From Pseudomonas kielensis (GTDB lineage Bacteria > Pseudomonadota > Gammaproteobacteria > Pseudomonadales > Pseudomonadaceae), in NCBI RefSeq assembly GCF_014236655.1, contig NZ_JACMYG010000003.1, positions 1 to 64,000 of the forward strand: 64,000 bases of DNA, written 5' to 3'. The translations under genes and the position numbers were made by a program. Shown here piece after piece: positions 26,523-36,157 of this stretch. Under the pieces are notes generated by a model. It did not search any database, had not been told where the DNA came from, and saw nothing but the letters and a program-made list of their open reading frames with translations. How positions within the stretch are numbered: the stretch's first letter is position 1; every line of letters begins with the position of its first letter.

Positions 26523-27075
26523 AGGCGTCGTCTGCCTCGGGCGCACGGAAGGCCTTGCTGTAATAGCCGGACTGGTCGAAACAGCAAACGTGCTTCTTGC
26601 CGGACGCGAGCATGTCGCAGGCATCACCTATTCGCTTTGCGCGCGTCTTGAGTTGCTTGGCTGAAGAAATCCAGTGTATCCAGTCGACTCGTGCGATGGT
26701 CGTGGTGCTCTTCCAGACTTTATGGGCCTCTGGAGTGGCCGCCAGTGCCTCCCGAAAATCCGGCGGGACTTCAGGCTCGGGTTCCTTTTTCACAGGGGTT
26801 AGCTCGAGTGTCACGACATCCCCAACGGCCGCGCCTGCGGCTTCGAGTAACGCTCTGTCTACTTGCAGCCAATGACTCAGTTGACCATCCGGCTCAAGGG
26901 TTGCCTGGAAAGGGTGCCCATTGATTGTGCCTTCAACTGTCGTCCTTCCGCGCCTGGGAAGCTGTTCACTCGCGTCTCTTGGCAGTACCAGGAACGCCCA
27001 CGACGTATCGTTGCCAGGCTTTGCCGGACGAAGGAGCTTTGCGTCGAATCGGGATTTCACATCGACTGTTGTCAT
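26521..27075 (-). CDS. YdeI/OmpD-associated family protein with DUF1905
   Basis: A 184-residue cytoplasmic protein. Residues about 5-95 match the DUF1905 fold (FDAKLLRPAKPGNDTSWAFLVLP, VEGTINGHPFQATL), and residues about 100-165 match the YdeI/bacteriocin-protection type tail (VPPDFREALAATPEAHKVW, RVDWIHWISSAKQLKTRAKR). The biochemical role of such proteins is not established. It is convergent with the hydrolase and divergent from the methyltransferase gene. Confidence 0.78.
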   Translation of the reverse strand: MTTVDVKSRFDAKLLRPAKPGNDTSWAFLVLPRDASEQLPRRGRTTVEGTINGHPFQATLEPDGQLSHWLQVDRALLEAAGAAVGDVVTLELTPVKKEPEPEVPPDFREALAATPEAHKVWKSTTTIARVDWIHWISSAKQLKTRAKRIGDACDMLASGKKHVCCFDQSGYYSKAFRAPEADDA

Positions 27076-27309
27076 TGCAACGCCTCCAACTGATACGTCT
27101 GGAAGGTCGACGCTACCGACTAGCCATTAGCCTGTCCAGCGGCTGCTGATGGCCGCTGGTTGCCCTTCGCATCGCGCAGCTAACGCTCCATAAGACCCCG
27201 GCCCGAACGTGGATTCGACATTCTTCCCGGGAATGCATCTTATAAAATTAATGAATTTTTCTTATTGGTTTGGCTGGCGTAGTTTGATTCAAGGACACGG
27301 AGAACCGCC

Positions 27310-28026
27310 TTGAAATCATCCCCTCTGAACTCAGCTGAAAAATTTGATACGTCACGGGCCAATGAGTACGCACGCCAGAGCCGTATTGCATTGGCCGGGT
27401 ATGACGCCTGCCAGGATCTTGCTGCGTGCATGCTGGCGGCAAGCCTGGGCGGTGCAGGTTCGGCGAAAATACTGGTGGTTGGCGCGGGGGGTACCGCTCA
27501 AGAAATAATTGCGATGGCAGCGCTGGAACCGACCTGGCGCTTCACGGCGGTTGATCCCTGCGCGCCGATGCTGGAAGCCGCGACGCAGCAGTTGCAGGCC
27601 AACGATGTGCTCGACAGAACACACCTGCATCTTGGCTATGTTGAAGACCTGGCAGCGGATGCGTCATACGACGCCGCCACCTTGATCGGGGTGCTCCATC
27701 ATCTCGATGGGGATGCTGCGAAGCGCCAAACGCTACGATCCATTCGGGCTCATCTAAAGCCCGGTGCGCCGCTGATTGTCGCGGGCAATCACTATGCGTA
27801 TGCCAGCCAACCGCTATTGCTTGCCGCCTGGGGGCAACGGTGGCGGCAGCATGGCGCCAGCCCGGATGAAGTGAAGGCCAAGTTGGGGAAGATTCTTCAG
27901 GGCGCTGACCCGCCCCATTCCGAGGCGGCGGTTCAACAATTGCTGTTTGACTCGGGATTCGCAGACGCTACGCGTTTCTTCAGTAGTCTGTTCTGTGGGG
28001 CCTGGCTGACGCGTAAAACCAGTTGA
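27310..28026 (+). CDS. SAM-dependent class I methyltransferase
   Basis: A 238-residue methyltransferase. Motif I is ILVVGAGGTAQEI, motif II the acidic AVDPCAPML, and the later DAATLIGVLHHLDG corresponds to the post-I strand carrying the active-site region. It methylates an unknown small molecule. No ATG suits the amino end: the start appears to be TTG 27310, preceded by CGGAGAA at a good distance. The upstream 230 bp is AT-rich with CTTATAAAATTAATG around 27238-27252, likely the promoter. It converges with the MocR gene, leaving only 31 bp. Confidence 0.8.
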   Translation: MKSSPLNSAEKFDTSRANEYARQSRIALAGYDACQDLAACMLAASLGGAGSAKILVVGAGGTAQEIIAMAALEPTWRFTAVDPCAPMLEAATQQLQANDVLDRTHLHLGYVEDLAADASYDAATLIGVLHHLDGDAAKRQTLRSIRAHLKPGAPLIVAGNHYAYASQPLLLAAWGQRWRQHGASPDEVKAKLGKILQGADPPHSEAAVQQLLFDSGFADATRFFSSLFCGAWLTRKTS

Positions 28027-28057
28027 GCGACGCGCTCAACGTCGGTGCCCCCATGCC

Positions 28058-29458
28058 CTAGATGATTTGCGCCAAGCGCAGCGCCACCGCGGTTGCCTGT
28101 TCGGCACTGCTGATGTTGGTGAAGCCAAGGACCAGGCCATGCCTGGGCTCGGCTTCCAGGTACCACTGGGACAGCGGCTCGACGGCGATACCCACGGTCC
28201 GGGCACGCTGGGCCAGTTGGACATCATCACCTTCGCGAAGGCCCACCACCAGGTGCATCCCGCCGGCCTGGGGGTTGATCAGCAGGCGTTCACCCAATTG
28301 TTGTTGCAGTGCCTCCACCAGCCATTGGCGGCGGCGGGCGTAGAGACTGCGCATTTTTTTCAGGTGGCGGGCGAAGTGACCCTCGTTGAGGAACGCCGTG
28401 ACGGTTGCCTGCAGGAGGTGGGGGCAGTGGTTATGCAGACGGTCCGCCTGGCGGGCGAACGCTTCGCTCTGTTCGACCGGCACCACCAGGTAGGCCAGGC
28501 GCAGGCCTGGGAACAGCACCTTGCTGAAGGTGCCGGTGTAGAGCACGCGACCCTGTTGGTCGAGGCTCTTGAGGGCGGGCAGGGGTTTGCCCTGGTAGCG
28601 GTATTCGCTGTCGTAATCGTCCTCGATGATCCAGCTGCCACGGCGGTTGGCCCAATCCAGCAGGGCCAACCGCCGTGGCAGTGACAGCGACACACCCAGT
28701 GGGCTCTGGTGGGTGGGCGTGACCACGGCAAAGCGGGCATCCGGGGCGCGGCGGATGCCTTGCGCGACGTCCAGTCCCTGGTCATCCACGGGCACCGGTA
28801 CCCACTGTGCGCCGGCTTCCTGCAGGGCGTTGCGGGCCATGAAATAGCCGGGCTCTTCCAGCCAGCAGCTATCACCAGGCTGCATCAGGGTGTGGCTGAT
28901 CAGGTCCAGGCACGCGCGATAGCCAGCGCAGACAAATATCTGCTGCGGGTGACAGGTGATGCCGCGGGAGATGCCCAGGTAGGTGGCGATGGCCGCACGC
29001 AACGGGGCGTGGCCGCGAGGGTCCGGGTAGACCAGGCCCTCGACGCCGGACTGGCGTAACTGGCGGCCCGCCAGTCGGGTCCAGAGCTTGCGCGGAAAGG
29101 CATCCAGGGCGGGCAGGCCCATCTGCAGGGCGAGCGGCTGAGCTCCGCTGTGGGTGGTCTGGTACGCGGTCGAGGCCAGCGGGGGGTGAAGGATGGGCGA
29201 GGAAACGGTTGCCAGGTGTGGTGTCACCACCGTTCCGGCGGCCCCGCGAGCCGTCAGGTAACCCTCGCCAATCAGTAGCTGGTAGGCCGCGTCCACGGTG
29301 CCGCGCGCTAGGTTCAGTTCCGCCGCCAGTGCACGGACAGCAGGCACCCGGTCTCCCGGACGCAGGCGGCCGTCGGCGATGGATTCACGAAATCGCTGAT
29401 AGAGCTGGCGATAGATCGGCGCTGACTGGCAGCGGTCCAGTTGGAAGGGCGCAATCAT
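28058..29458 (-). CDS. MocR/PdxR-type GntR regulator with aminotransferase domain
   Basis: A 466-residue regulator. The winged helix is at residues 10-80 (QLYQRFRESIADGRLRPGDRV, AAELNLARGTVDAAYQLL). The rest is an aspartate-aminotransferase-fold domain with the PLP-binding lysine in TGTFSKVLFPGLRLAY and the DDYDSEYRY block. Such regulators sense PLP or amino compounds. It faces the GNAT-reductase-AhpD run across 87 bp, so it probably controls those genes and itself. Confidence 0.9.
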   Translation of the reverse strand: MIAPFQLDRCQSAPIYRQLYQRFRESIADGRLRPGDRVPAVRALAAELNLARGTVDAAYQLLIGEGYLTARGAAGTVVTPHLATVSSPILHPPLASTAYQTTHSGAQPLALQMGLPALDAFPRKLWTRLAGRQLRQSGVEGLVYPDPRGHAPLRAAIATYLGISRGITCHPQQIFVCAGYRACLDLISHTLMQPGDSCWLEEPGYFMARNALQEAGAQWVPVPVDDQGLDVAQGIRRAPDARFAVVTPTHQSPLGVSLSLPRRLALLDWANRRGSWIIEDDYDSEYRYQGKPLPALKSLDQQGRVLYTGTFSKVLFPGLRLAYLVVPVEQSEAFARQADRLHNHCPHLLQATVTAFLNEGHFARHLKKMRSLYARRRQWLVEALQQQLGERLLINPQAGGMHLVVGLREGDDVQLAQRARTVGIAVEPLSQWYLEAEPRHGLVLGFTNISSAEQATAVALRLAQII

Positions 29459-29545
29459 GGCCTAGTCGTTTATGCATTTTTCGGCCCTGTAGCTTAAGCC
29501 ATTGCCGCCCTAAAGTGTGCCATCTCTTCACGGCGGACCACGGAC

Positions 29546-29992
29546 ATGCCTTACACCTTTGAACATCTTGACGACGAGCAGGCCTTGGCGGCCAGCTTTG
29601 AGCTAATGAGGGTCTTGCGCCCGCACGTTGTCGACCCGGATCGCTATGTCGCGCAACTGGTTCGGCAGACGGCGCAGGGCTACCGCGTGCTGGCAGCGAA
29701 GGAGGGTGGGCGCCTGCTTGGCCTGGCCGGTTACCGCGAGCTGGAGAACCTGCTCTACGGGCGTTTCATCTACGTCGATGACCTGGTGGTCAGCCCCGAA
29801 CTGCAGCGTAGCGGCGTCGGCGCGCAACTGTTGAGCGCGGTTCGCGAGCAGGCCCAGCAGCGCGGTTGTGATCACCTGGTGCTGGATACCGGCCTGCACA
29901 TGCCGCTGGCTCAACGCTTCTATTTCCGCCAGGGGCTATTGGCCCGTGGCATGCATTTCACCCAGAGCCTGCGGGCAGGAAGTGCGGCATGA
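29546..29992 (+). CDS. GNAT-family N-acetyltransferase
   Basis: A 148-residue GNAT. The acetyl-CoA-binding motif A reads VSPELQRSGVGAQLLSAV (V-x-x-x-x-R-x-x-G-x-G), preceded by the strand GRFIYVDDLV and followed by FYFRQGLLARGMHF. The substrate is unknown. It begins the operon divergent from the MocR regulator and overlaps the next gene by 4 bp (ATGA), so translation is coupled. Confidence 0.88.
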   Translation: MPYTFEHLDDEQALAASFELMRVLRPHVVDPDRYVAQLVRQTAQGYRVLAAKEGGRLLGLAGYRELENLLYGRFIYVDDLVVSPELQRSGVGAQLLSAVREQAQQRGCDHLVLDTGLHMPLAQRFYFRQGLLARGMHFTQSLRAGSAA

Positions 29993-30609
29993 ACACTGTT
30001 TTGTTGATCAATGCCAGCCCGCAGGGGCAGGTGTCCCATGCCAACCAGTTGGCACTGGAGTTAGTGGCCTCCCTGCGTAACCGTCATCCGCAGCTCGAAC
30101 TGGTCGAGCGTGACCTGGGCGCCCAGCCGTTGCCCCCGCTGGGCATGGACTATGCCCGCGCGCTGACCACGGCCACGCCGTTCGACTCGCCAACGTTCGA
30201 GGTATCCGAGGCGTTGATCGGCGAGTTGGAACGCTGCGACATGCTGCTGATCGCCACGCCGATGCACAACTTCACCCTCCCGGCCGCGCTCAAGCTGTGG
30301 GTCGACTATGTCCTGCGCATCCACCGCACATTCAGCTCAGGCCCCGAGGGCAAGACCGGTCTGCTGCGCGATCGCCCGGTGTACGTGTTGGTCGGCTCCG
30401 GTGGGTTCCACCAGGGCGAGCGGGCCCGGCAAGCGGATTTCCTGACCTCGTACCTGCGCCACGTGCTGAACACCCTCGGGCTGTTCGACCTGCACTTTTC
30501 TTATCTCCAGGGTTTGGTGCTGGGTGAGGAAGCTGTCCGCGCAACGCTCGACAACAGCCGCGCCCGCCTGGCATTGGAGCCGCTGTTCAACCACCTCGTT
30601 TGTGCCTGA
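29989..30609 (+). CDS. flavodoxin-fold NAD(P)H oxidoreductase, azoreductase type
   Basis: A 206-residue flavoprotein resembling FMN-dependent NADH azoreductases. The phosphate-binding start LINASPQGQVSHAN, the PMHNFTLPAALKLWVDYVL block and GSGGFHQGE for flavin contact are all visible. It transfers two electrons to quinones, azo or nitro compounds. It overlaps the GNAT gene and is followed 27 bp later by the AhpD-like gene, suggesting a redox or electrophile stress set. Confidence 0.88.
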   Translation: MNTVLLINASPQGQVSHANQLALELVASLRNRHPQLELVERDLGAQPLPPLGMDYARALTTATPFDSPTFEVSEALIGELERCDMLLIATPMHNFTLPAALKLWVDYVLRIHRTFSSGPEGKTGLLRDRPVYVLVGSGGFHQGERARQADFLTSYLRHVLNTLGLFDLHFSYLQGLVLGEEAVRATLDNSRARLALEPLFNHLVCA

Positions 30610-30636
30610 TCCGTTTTACTACCCAGGAGTTTTACC

Positions 30637-31068
30637 ATGAGCCAACTCAGACTGCCGTTTCCTTCCCTGTCACCTGCCGCTTACCAGGGCCTGCTCGCCA
30701 CCAACACGGCGCTGGCCGCCAGCCCCCTGGGCCTACAACTGCTGGAGCTGGTGTATTTGCGCATCTCGCAGATCAACGGCTGCGCGTTCTGCCTGGGCAA
30801 ACATGCGCAGACACTGCGTGAAAGTGAGGTGGCGCAAGAGAAGCTGGATTGCCTGGCGGGCTGGCGCATCAGCGAGCTGTTCAACGACCGCGAACGCGCC
30901 GCCCTGGCCTGGGCCGAGACGCTCACCTACGTCAGCGAGAAGGGGGCGCCAGACGAATTGTACGCGCCGTTGAAAGCACACTTCAGTGATGTCGAGATCA
31001 GCGACCTGACGTTGGCCGCAGCCTTGATGAATGCTTTCAACCGGCTGGCGGTGGGGATGAAGCTCTAA
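30637..31068 (+). CDS. carboxymuconolactone decarboxylase/AhpD-like protein
   Basis: A 143-residue all-helical protein. LRISQINGCAFCLGKHAQTLRE contains the CxxC pair and following histidine of AhpD-type alkylhydroperoxidases. These proteins reduce peroxides or act as thiol-disulfide partners. AGGAG precedes ATG 30637. It closes the short operon opposite the MocR regulator; a redox role in common with the upstream flavodoxin-fold enzyme is likely. Confidence 0.88.
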   Translation: MSQLRLPFPSLSPAAYQGLLATNTALAASPLGLQLLELVYLRISQINGCAFCLGKHAQTLRESEVAQEKLDCLAGWRISELFNDRERAALAWAETLTYVSEKGAPDELYAPLKAHFSDVEISDLTLAAALMNAFNRLAVGMKL

Positions 31069-31164
31069 GGGCAAGAAGCCTATTCTCAAACCCCTGGGTG
31101 AGGCCGATAATCCGAGCGAGTGTGAATTTTTCGAACAGCTGGATGAGCTGTTCCAGCACTCCTC

Positions 31165-31710
31165 ATGGTGGATCAATCCGCAGTCTTCACCCAGGTTGAG
31201 GGATTATCCTTGGTTGGCACATCAGTTGTTCACACCCTGCGTCCACTGTCCGAACTGGATTACTACGACTGCCGCTCGGCCGCGCTGGCGGCGGACATCA
31301 GCGTGCTTGAGGCATGGAACATCATCACGGCGCAAACGGGGTGGTTCATGCGTCTGGCGTTCCGGGTCAGGGACCGGATTTCCTCGTTGTTCGGCGTCAA
31401 GCGCATCGGCGGTTTTTCCGGGAGCCGGCGCCAGACAGTGAGTGTGGGGGACTACCTGGATTTTTTCCTGGTGGAGCATTGTGCCCCCGACGTGCTGGTG
31501 CTGACCGAGCGTGACCGGCACCTGGATGTGATGATTTGCCTGTCGATAACCGCACGGGTGGTGACGATCACCTCATCGGTGGTCACCCACAACGCCTTCG
31601 GCCGCGCCTACATGGTGCCGGTGGGGCCAGCGCACAAGGTCATCATCCAGCGCAACCTGCGGCAACTGCAGCGCGCGCTGGCGGAAGGCGCATCAGCGCT
31701 ATCGGATTAG
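31165..31710 (+). CDS. DUF2867 family protein
   Basis: A 181-residue protein containing the DUF2867 core (YYDCRSAALAADISVLEAW, GWFMRLAFRVRDRISSLFG, IGGFS) and a late strand TITSSVVTHNAFGRAYMVPV. The function is unknown; in other proteins the domain often follows an NAD-binding epimerase part, which is absent here. The ATG at 31165 has a poor ribosome site and there are 96 bp before it after the AhpD-like gene. It converges with the Lrp regulator. Confidence 0.72.
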   Translation: MVDQSAVFTQVEGLSLVGTSVVHTLRPLSELDYYDCRSAALAADISVLEAWNIITAQTGWFMRLAFRVRDRISSLFGVKRIGGFSGSRRQTVSVGDYLDFFLVEHCAPDVLVLTERDRHLDVMICLSITARVVTITSSVVTHNAFGRAYMVPVGPAHKVIIQRNLRQLQRALAEGASALSD

Positions 31711-31717
31711 GCGCCGA

Positions 31718-32152
31718 TCACTGGCGATCAATGTCGCGCCGCAGGACCACGGCGGTGGTGATGTCTTCAACGGATTCGTGAATGGCGACGGCGTCCCGGA
31801 CGCGGTTGAGGTCATCGATGGTGCGCGATTCAACCTCGATCACCAGGTCGAGCTGGCCACTGACCGAGGACACGCGGCGTACCTGGGAGTTCTGGGCCAG
31901 CAGGTCCAGCAGGCCGATGGCGGGGGTGCGTTTGAGGCTGACCAGCAGGATGGCGCGAATCACGTGGGCGTCGATTTCGCCGATGTCGGCACGGTAGCCG
32001 CGGATCACGCCATTGCGTTCCAGGTTGATCACGCGCTCGCTGGTGGCACTGCGTGACAGTCCGATTCTCGCGGCCAGGGCCTTCAGGGCGATGCGCGCTT
32101 CTTTCGACAGGATCTCCAGGATTTCGCGGTCTTTGGTGTCCAGGTCGCGCAT
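31718..32152 (-). CDS. Lrp/AsnC-family transcriptional regulator
   Basis: A 144-residue regulator with an amino-terminal HTH (LDTKDREILEILSKEARIAL, IGLSRSATSERVINLE) and the RAM ligand-binding domain (VIRAILLVSLK, VSGQLDLVIEVES). Such proteins respond to amino acids. It is divergent from the kinase-lyase fusion across 139 bp, which makes regulation of that gene by an amino-acid-like ligand the natural guess. Confidence 0.9.
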   Translation of the reverse strand: MRDLDTKDREILEILSKEARIALKALAARIGLSRSATSERVINLERNGVIRGYRADIGEIDAHVIRAILLVSLKRTPAIGLLDLLAQNSQVRRVSSVSGQLDLVIEVESRTIDDLNRVRDAVAIHESVEDITTAVVLRRDIDRQ

Positions 32153-32291
32153 ATCAACTCCCCTATTTTGCTGCCGATTTTGTGCCGGTCGATTCCGACA
32201 ATATGCAGGCCAAAGCCGACCGTATACTTACTGCCTTCCCTGGTTTCGCGTGCCAAGCTATCTGAAAAAAATGGCTTGGAAAACAATTACT

Positions 32292-35200
32292 ATGACTAAT
32301 CTTTCCCATCCTGCCCCGCAGTTCTCGACAGGCGATGCCGAAAAGCTGGGCGTGCAGCTTTTCAACGTAATCGGTACGGCCACGCCTCTGGACGGTGAGC
32401 GAGATCGCAACTACCGGTTGCAGACCCAAGGCGATGCGGGGTGGATCCTGAAAGTCGTCAACTCCACCGAGCCACGGGTCGAAAGCGAGTTCCAGGCGGC
32501 CATTCTCAGCCACCTCGCCAGTCACAATCCCGAGCTGACCGTGCCGTTTCTGAAGAAGAGCCTGGCCGGTGATTTCCTCGCCACGGCAGTGGCGGCCTCT
32601 GGCGAGACCCATGCGGTGCGCCTGGTCAGTTGGCTGCACGGCACACCGCTGGCCGAGGTCGAGCGCACCTTCGAATTGATGCGCAGCCTGGGCCAATCCT
32701 TTGGTGATATCGATCGAGCGCTGCAGGGCTTCATGCACCCCGGCGCGGTGCGCGACCTGGACTGGGATCTGCGCCACGCCGCCCGTTCGCGCGAACGCCT
32801 GCACTTCGTCAAGGACCCGGGCAAACGGGCGATTCTGCAACGCTTCATCGAGGCGTTCGAACAACACGTCCAGCCCCGGCTGGCGCGCCTGCGCGCCCAG
32901 GTCATTCACAATGACGGCAACGACTGGAACATCCTCGTCGATTCCGGCAATCACCAGAAAGTCTCGGGCATCATCGATTTTGGCGATGCGGTCCACACGA
33001 TTCTGATCGCCGAAGTGGCCATCACTTGTGCCTATTCGATTCTCGACATGGAAGACCCCATCGGCGCGGCGGCCGCCCTGGCTGCCGGGTTCCATGACAA
33101 GTACCCGCTGCAGCCGGAAGAGTTGGACGTCCTGTTCAACCTCATCGCCATGCGCCTGGTGACCAGCGTGACCTTGTCGGCCTCGCGGCACGACCAAACG
33201 CAAGACAACCCTTACCTGGCCATCAGCGAAGCCCCGGCCTGGCGCCTGCTGGAGCGCATGGACGCGATGAACCCGCGCCTGGCGACGGCGATCCTGCGCA
33301 AGGCCTGTGGGTTTGATGCGGTCGAAGGCGCCGGTGCGATTCGCCGCTGGGTGGCCGAGAACAGCCAGTCATTCGCGGATATCGTGCGGCCGTCGGCGGC
33401 GAGCATGAACAAGGCGATTGCGCCGTTCGGCGATGCCTCCCATGTGATGACGGTTGCTTCAGCCGAGCAGCGTCCGGCAGAGGCCACCCAGTGGTGGGAA
33501 GACTTTGCGGCCGAGCACAAGGTGCCGCTGGGCATCGGGCCATGGGGCGAGGAAAGAACCATCTACACCGACGCCGCGTTCGAGTCGCGCTTCATCCAAG
33601 GGCAGCGGCGCATCGTGCACGTCGGTGTCGACCTGATCATGCCGGCAGGAACGCCGCTCTATACGCCGGTCGCCGGGGTGGTGCAGAGCGTCGAGGTCGA
33701 GTTGGAGCCGCTGGGCTACGGCGGCCTGATCATGCTCAAGCACACCCCTGAAGGGTGCCCGCCATTCCTGACCCTGTGGGGCCACATGGCCCATGAAGCG
33801 CTGACTCGCCTCAAGCCCGGTGACCGGCTTGAAGCGGGTGCGCTGGTCGGGTACATGGGGGCGGATCAGGAAAATGGCGGGTGGATTCCCCACGTGCATT
33901 TCCAGATGTCCACGGACACCGGCCTGCAAGCGAGCGAGTTCATCGGTGTCGGTGAACGGGCTTATCTTGAGGTCTGGGCCGATGTGTTCCCCGACACCTC
34001 GACGCTGGCCGGGATCCCGCCGGAAACCTACAGCCAGGATGGACGCAGCAAGGCTGAGATTGTCGCCAAGCGCAAGGAGCTGTTGCTGCCCAACCTGTCG
34101 ATTTCCTATTCGGACCCGATCAAGTTCGTGCGCGGCGATGGGGTCTGGTTGATCGATAACTTCGGTCGGGCCTATCTGGACTGCTTCAACAACGTGTGCC
34201 ACCTCGGCCACTCCCACCCGGATGTGGTGCAAGCACTGTCGCGCCAGGCGGGACGCCTGAACACCAACACCCGCTACCTGCACGACAATATCGTGGAGTA
34301 TGCCGAGCGACTCACCGCGACCTTGCCGGAAGGCTTGGCGGTGGCGTCCTTTGGTTGTTCAGGCAGTGAAGCCAACAGCCTCATGCTGCGCATGGCGCGC
34401 AACCACACCGGGCGCAACGACGCCATCGTGCTGGATTGGGCGTACCACGGCACCACTCAGGAACTGATTGACCTGAGCCCCTACAAGTACAAGCGCAAGG
34501 CCGGTAAAGGCCGGGCCGAGCATGTGTTTGAAGCGACCGTGCCGGATGCCTACCGAGCACCACAGGATTGGCCGTTCGAGGAGCTGGGCAAGCGTTTTGC
34601 GCAAAGTGTGGCGGAGCAGATTGACTGCATGCGCAAGCAGGGCAGGGCCCCGGCGTTCTTCTTGGCGGAATCGATTCCCAGTGTCGCCGGGCAACTGTTC
34701 TTCCCGGAAAACTACCTCAAGGAAGTCTATGCCATGGTCCGCGCTGAGGGCGGCCTGTGCCTGGCGGACGAAGTCCAGGTCGGCTTTGGTCGTGTCGGTA
34801 GCCACTGGTGGGCGTTTGAAACCCAGGGCGTGGTGCCCGATGCGGTGACCATGGGCAAACCCATTGGCAACGGCCATCCGATGTCGGCGGTGGTGACCAC
34901 TCGGGAGATCGCCGACAGCTTCAACAACGGTATGGAGTACTTCAATACCTTTGCCGGCAGTCCGGTGTCTTGTGCGGTAGGGCTCTCGGTGCTGGAGGTG
35001 ATCGAGCGCGATAACCTCAAGCTCAATGCGCTGACCATGGGTAACTATCTGCTCGAGGGTTTCCGCAAGCTGCAGCAGCGCTATGACGTGATCGGCGACG
35101 TGCGCGGACAGGGCCTGTTCCTTGGGATAGAACTGGTCACTGACCGCAAGACCAAGGAGCCCGCCACGCACATGGCCAAACGGGTGGCCGATGGTGCCCG

Positions 35201-35339
35201 GGAGCGAGGCATCCTGATCGGTACCGAAGGTCCGTATGACAACGTCCTGAAAATGCGTCCCTCGATGATTTTCAGCCAGGCCAACGCGGACTTCCTGCTG
35301 GAAGTGCTGGACGACAGCTTCAGGGCTGCACTGCAGTAA
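32292..35339 (+). CDS. kinase - M23 - class III aminotransferase fusion protein
   Basis: A 1015-residue three-part protein. Residues about 20-330 are an aminoglycoside-phosphotransferase/HYKK-like kinase with the catalytic [10 protein letters not shown] (near 204) and metal-binding IIDFGD (near 227). Residues about 430-545 are an M23 peptidase-type domain keeping [15 protein letters not shown] and HVHFQMS. Residues about 590-1015 are a class III PLP enzyme ([16 protein letters not shown] lysine in [13 protein letters not shown]). Human relatives of the two ends are hydroxylysine kinase and phospho-hydroxylysine or phosphoethanolamine phospho-lyase, so it may phosphorylate and then eliminate phosphate from hydroxylysine or ethanolamine. 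No signal peptide is seen, although M23 domains are usually exported. ATG 32292 was chosen because in-frame codons upstream lie inside the divergent regulator. Confidence 0.88.
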   Translation: MTNLSHPAPQFSTGDAEKLGVQLFNVIGTATPLDGERDRNYRLQTQGDAGWILKVVNSTEPRVESEFQAAILSHLASHNPELTVPFLKKSLAGDFLATAVAASGETHAVRLVSWLHGTPLAEVERTFELMRSLGQSFGDIDRALQGFMHPGAVRDLDWDLRHAARSRERLHFVKDPGKRAILQRFIEAFEQHVQPRLARLRAQVIHNDGNDWNILVDSGNHQKVSGIIDFGDAVHTILIAEVAITCAYSILDMEDPIGAAAALAAGFHDKYPLQPEELDVLFNLIAMRLVTSVTLSASRHDQTQDNPYLAISEAPAWRLLERMDAMNPRLATAILRKACGFDAVEGAGAIRRWVAENSQSFADIVRPSAASMNKAIAPFGDASHVMTVASAEQRPAEATQWWEDFAAEHKVPLGIGPWGEERTIYTDAAFESRFIQGQRRIVHVGVDLIMPAGTPLYTPVAGVVQSVEVELEPLGYGGLIMLKHTPEGCPPFLTLWGHMAHEALTRLKPGDRLEAGALVGYMGADQENGGWIPHVHFQMSTDTGLQASEFIGVGERAYLEVWADVFPDTSTLAGIPPETYSQDGRSKAEIVAKRKELLLPNLSISYSDPIKFVRGDGVWLIDNFGRAYLDCFNNVCHLGHSHPDVVQALSRQAGRLNTNTRYLHDNIVEYAERLTATLPEGLAVASFGCSGSEANSLMLRMARNHTGRNDAIVLDWAYHGTTQELIDLSPYKYKRKAGKGRAEHVFEATVPDAYRAPQDWPFEELGKRFAQSVAEQIDCMRKQGRAPAFFLAESIPSVAGQLFFPENYLKEVYAMVRAEGGLCLADEVQVGFGRVGSHWWAFETQGVVPDAVTMGKPIGNGHPMSAVVTTREIADSFNNGMEYFNTFAGSPVSCAVGLSVLEVIERDNLKLNALTMGNYLLEGFRKLQQRYDVIGDVRGQGLFLGIELVTDRKTKEPATHMAKRVADGARERGILIGTEGPYDNVLKMRPSMIFSQANADFLLEVLDDSFRAALQ

Positions 35340-35586
35340 ATCCCCGGGGCAGGGCGTGCGACAACAAACGTGTCGCACGCCGTCCGCGGTCGCCGCAAGG
35401 CCTGAGGTGATCAAGCGGTTGGCGCTTGCAGAGCGGTTGTGTACTATCGGCGCTGGCCGCTGCTGCCCGCCGCTCGCTCCCTTGGGGAAAGGTGAAAGCA
35501 GGTTTTCTTCAAACTCTCCTGTATCACTCTTGATAGTCGAGGTTTGGCAACGCGAGCACCAGAATGCTTCGACTCCGGGAGTCACA

Positions 35587-36117
35587 ATGCTGTCTATTCT
35601 CAAAGCCAAGCAGATGGCCAAGCACCTGCGTGCTTCGCTCGAGCAGCACCATCAACCCGTGTCCCACTCCACCGCGCTTGAACTGGTCGCCCAGCAACTG
35701 GGCTACAAAGACTGGAACACCGCCTCGGCACTGCTGCCAGAAGAACATCCCCAACCCGCTGTGACCTTCGACAAAGCCATTCCGATCTTGCGAATGTTCG
35801 ACGAAGCCAAGGCGCGGGAGTTTTATCTGGATTTTCTGGGTTTCAGCGTCGAATTCGAGCACCGCTTCGAAGCGGATCTGCCGCTGTACCTGGGCATCAG
35901 CCGTAACGGCCTGCAACTGCACCTGTCCGAACACCATGGCGATGCGAGCCCCGGGGCGACGATATTCGTGCCGATGCACAACATCGACCTGCTGCGCGAT
36001 GAGTTGCAGGGCAAACGGTACGGTTACGGACGTCCCGATATCGTCGAGCAGGGCTGGGGCAAGGTTCTGGAAGTGTACGACCCGTTCGGCAACCGGATCC
36101 GCTTCTGTCAAAGCTGA
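35587..36117 (+). CDS. glyoxalase/bleomycin-resistance-like VOC protein
   Basis: A 176-residue protein. The first 55 residues form a helical part (ILKAKQMAKHLRASLEQHH, LGYKDWNTASALL) common in a subgroup of glyoxalase-superfamily proteins. Residues about 62-175 are a single VOC module (IPILRMFDEAKAREFYLDFLGF, VYDPFGNRIRFCQ). It may bind or detoxify a small reactive compound. The gene lies between the kinase-lyase fusion and a convergent aminotransferase and is bounded downstream by a hairpin terminator. Confidence 0.85.
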   Translation: MLSILKAKQMAKHLRASLEQHHQPVSHSTALELVAQQLGYKDWNTASALLPEEHPQPAVTFDKAIPILRMFDEAKAREFYLDFLGFSVEFEHRFEADLPLYLGISRNGLQLHLSEHHGDASPGATIFVPMHNIDLLRDELQGKRYGYGRPDIVEQGWGKVLEVYDPFGNRIRFCQS

Positions 36118-36121
36118 TGGG

Positions 36122-36154
36122 GGGCGGGCCCTGAGCCGTAGCCAGGGCCCGCCC
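36122..36154. terminator. bidirectional hairpin between convergent genes
   Basis: A perfect 12-bp inverted repeat GGGCGGGCCCTG / CAGGGCCCGCCC with a 9-base loop, placed exactly between the VOC gene stop and the aminotransferase stop. No long T-run follows, but position and strength argue for transcription termination in both directions. Confidence 0.65.
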
Positions 36155-36157
36155 GGT

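Noticed and set aside
31069..31164. Open frame between the AhpD-like and DUF2867 genes
   Set aside because: It reads on into the DUF2867 gene in another frame and has no start codon with a ribosome site; I treat it as noncoding.
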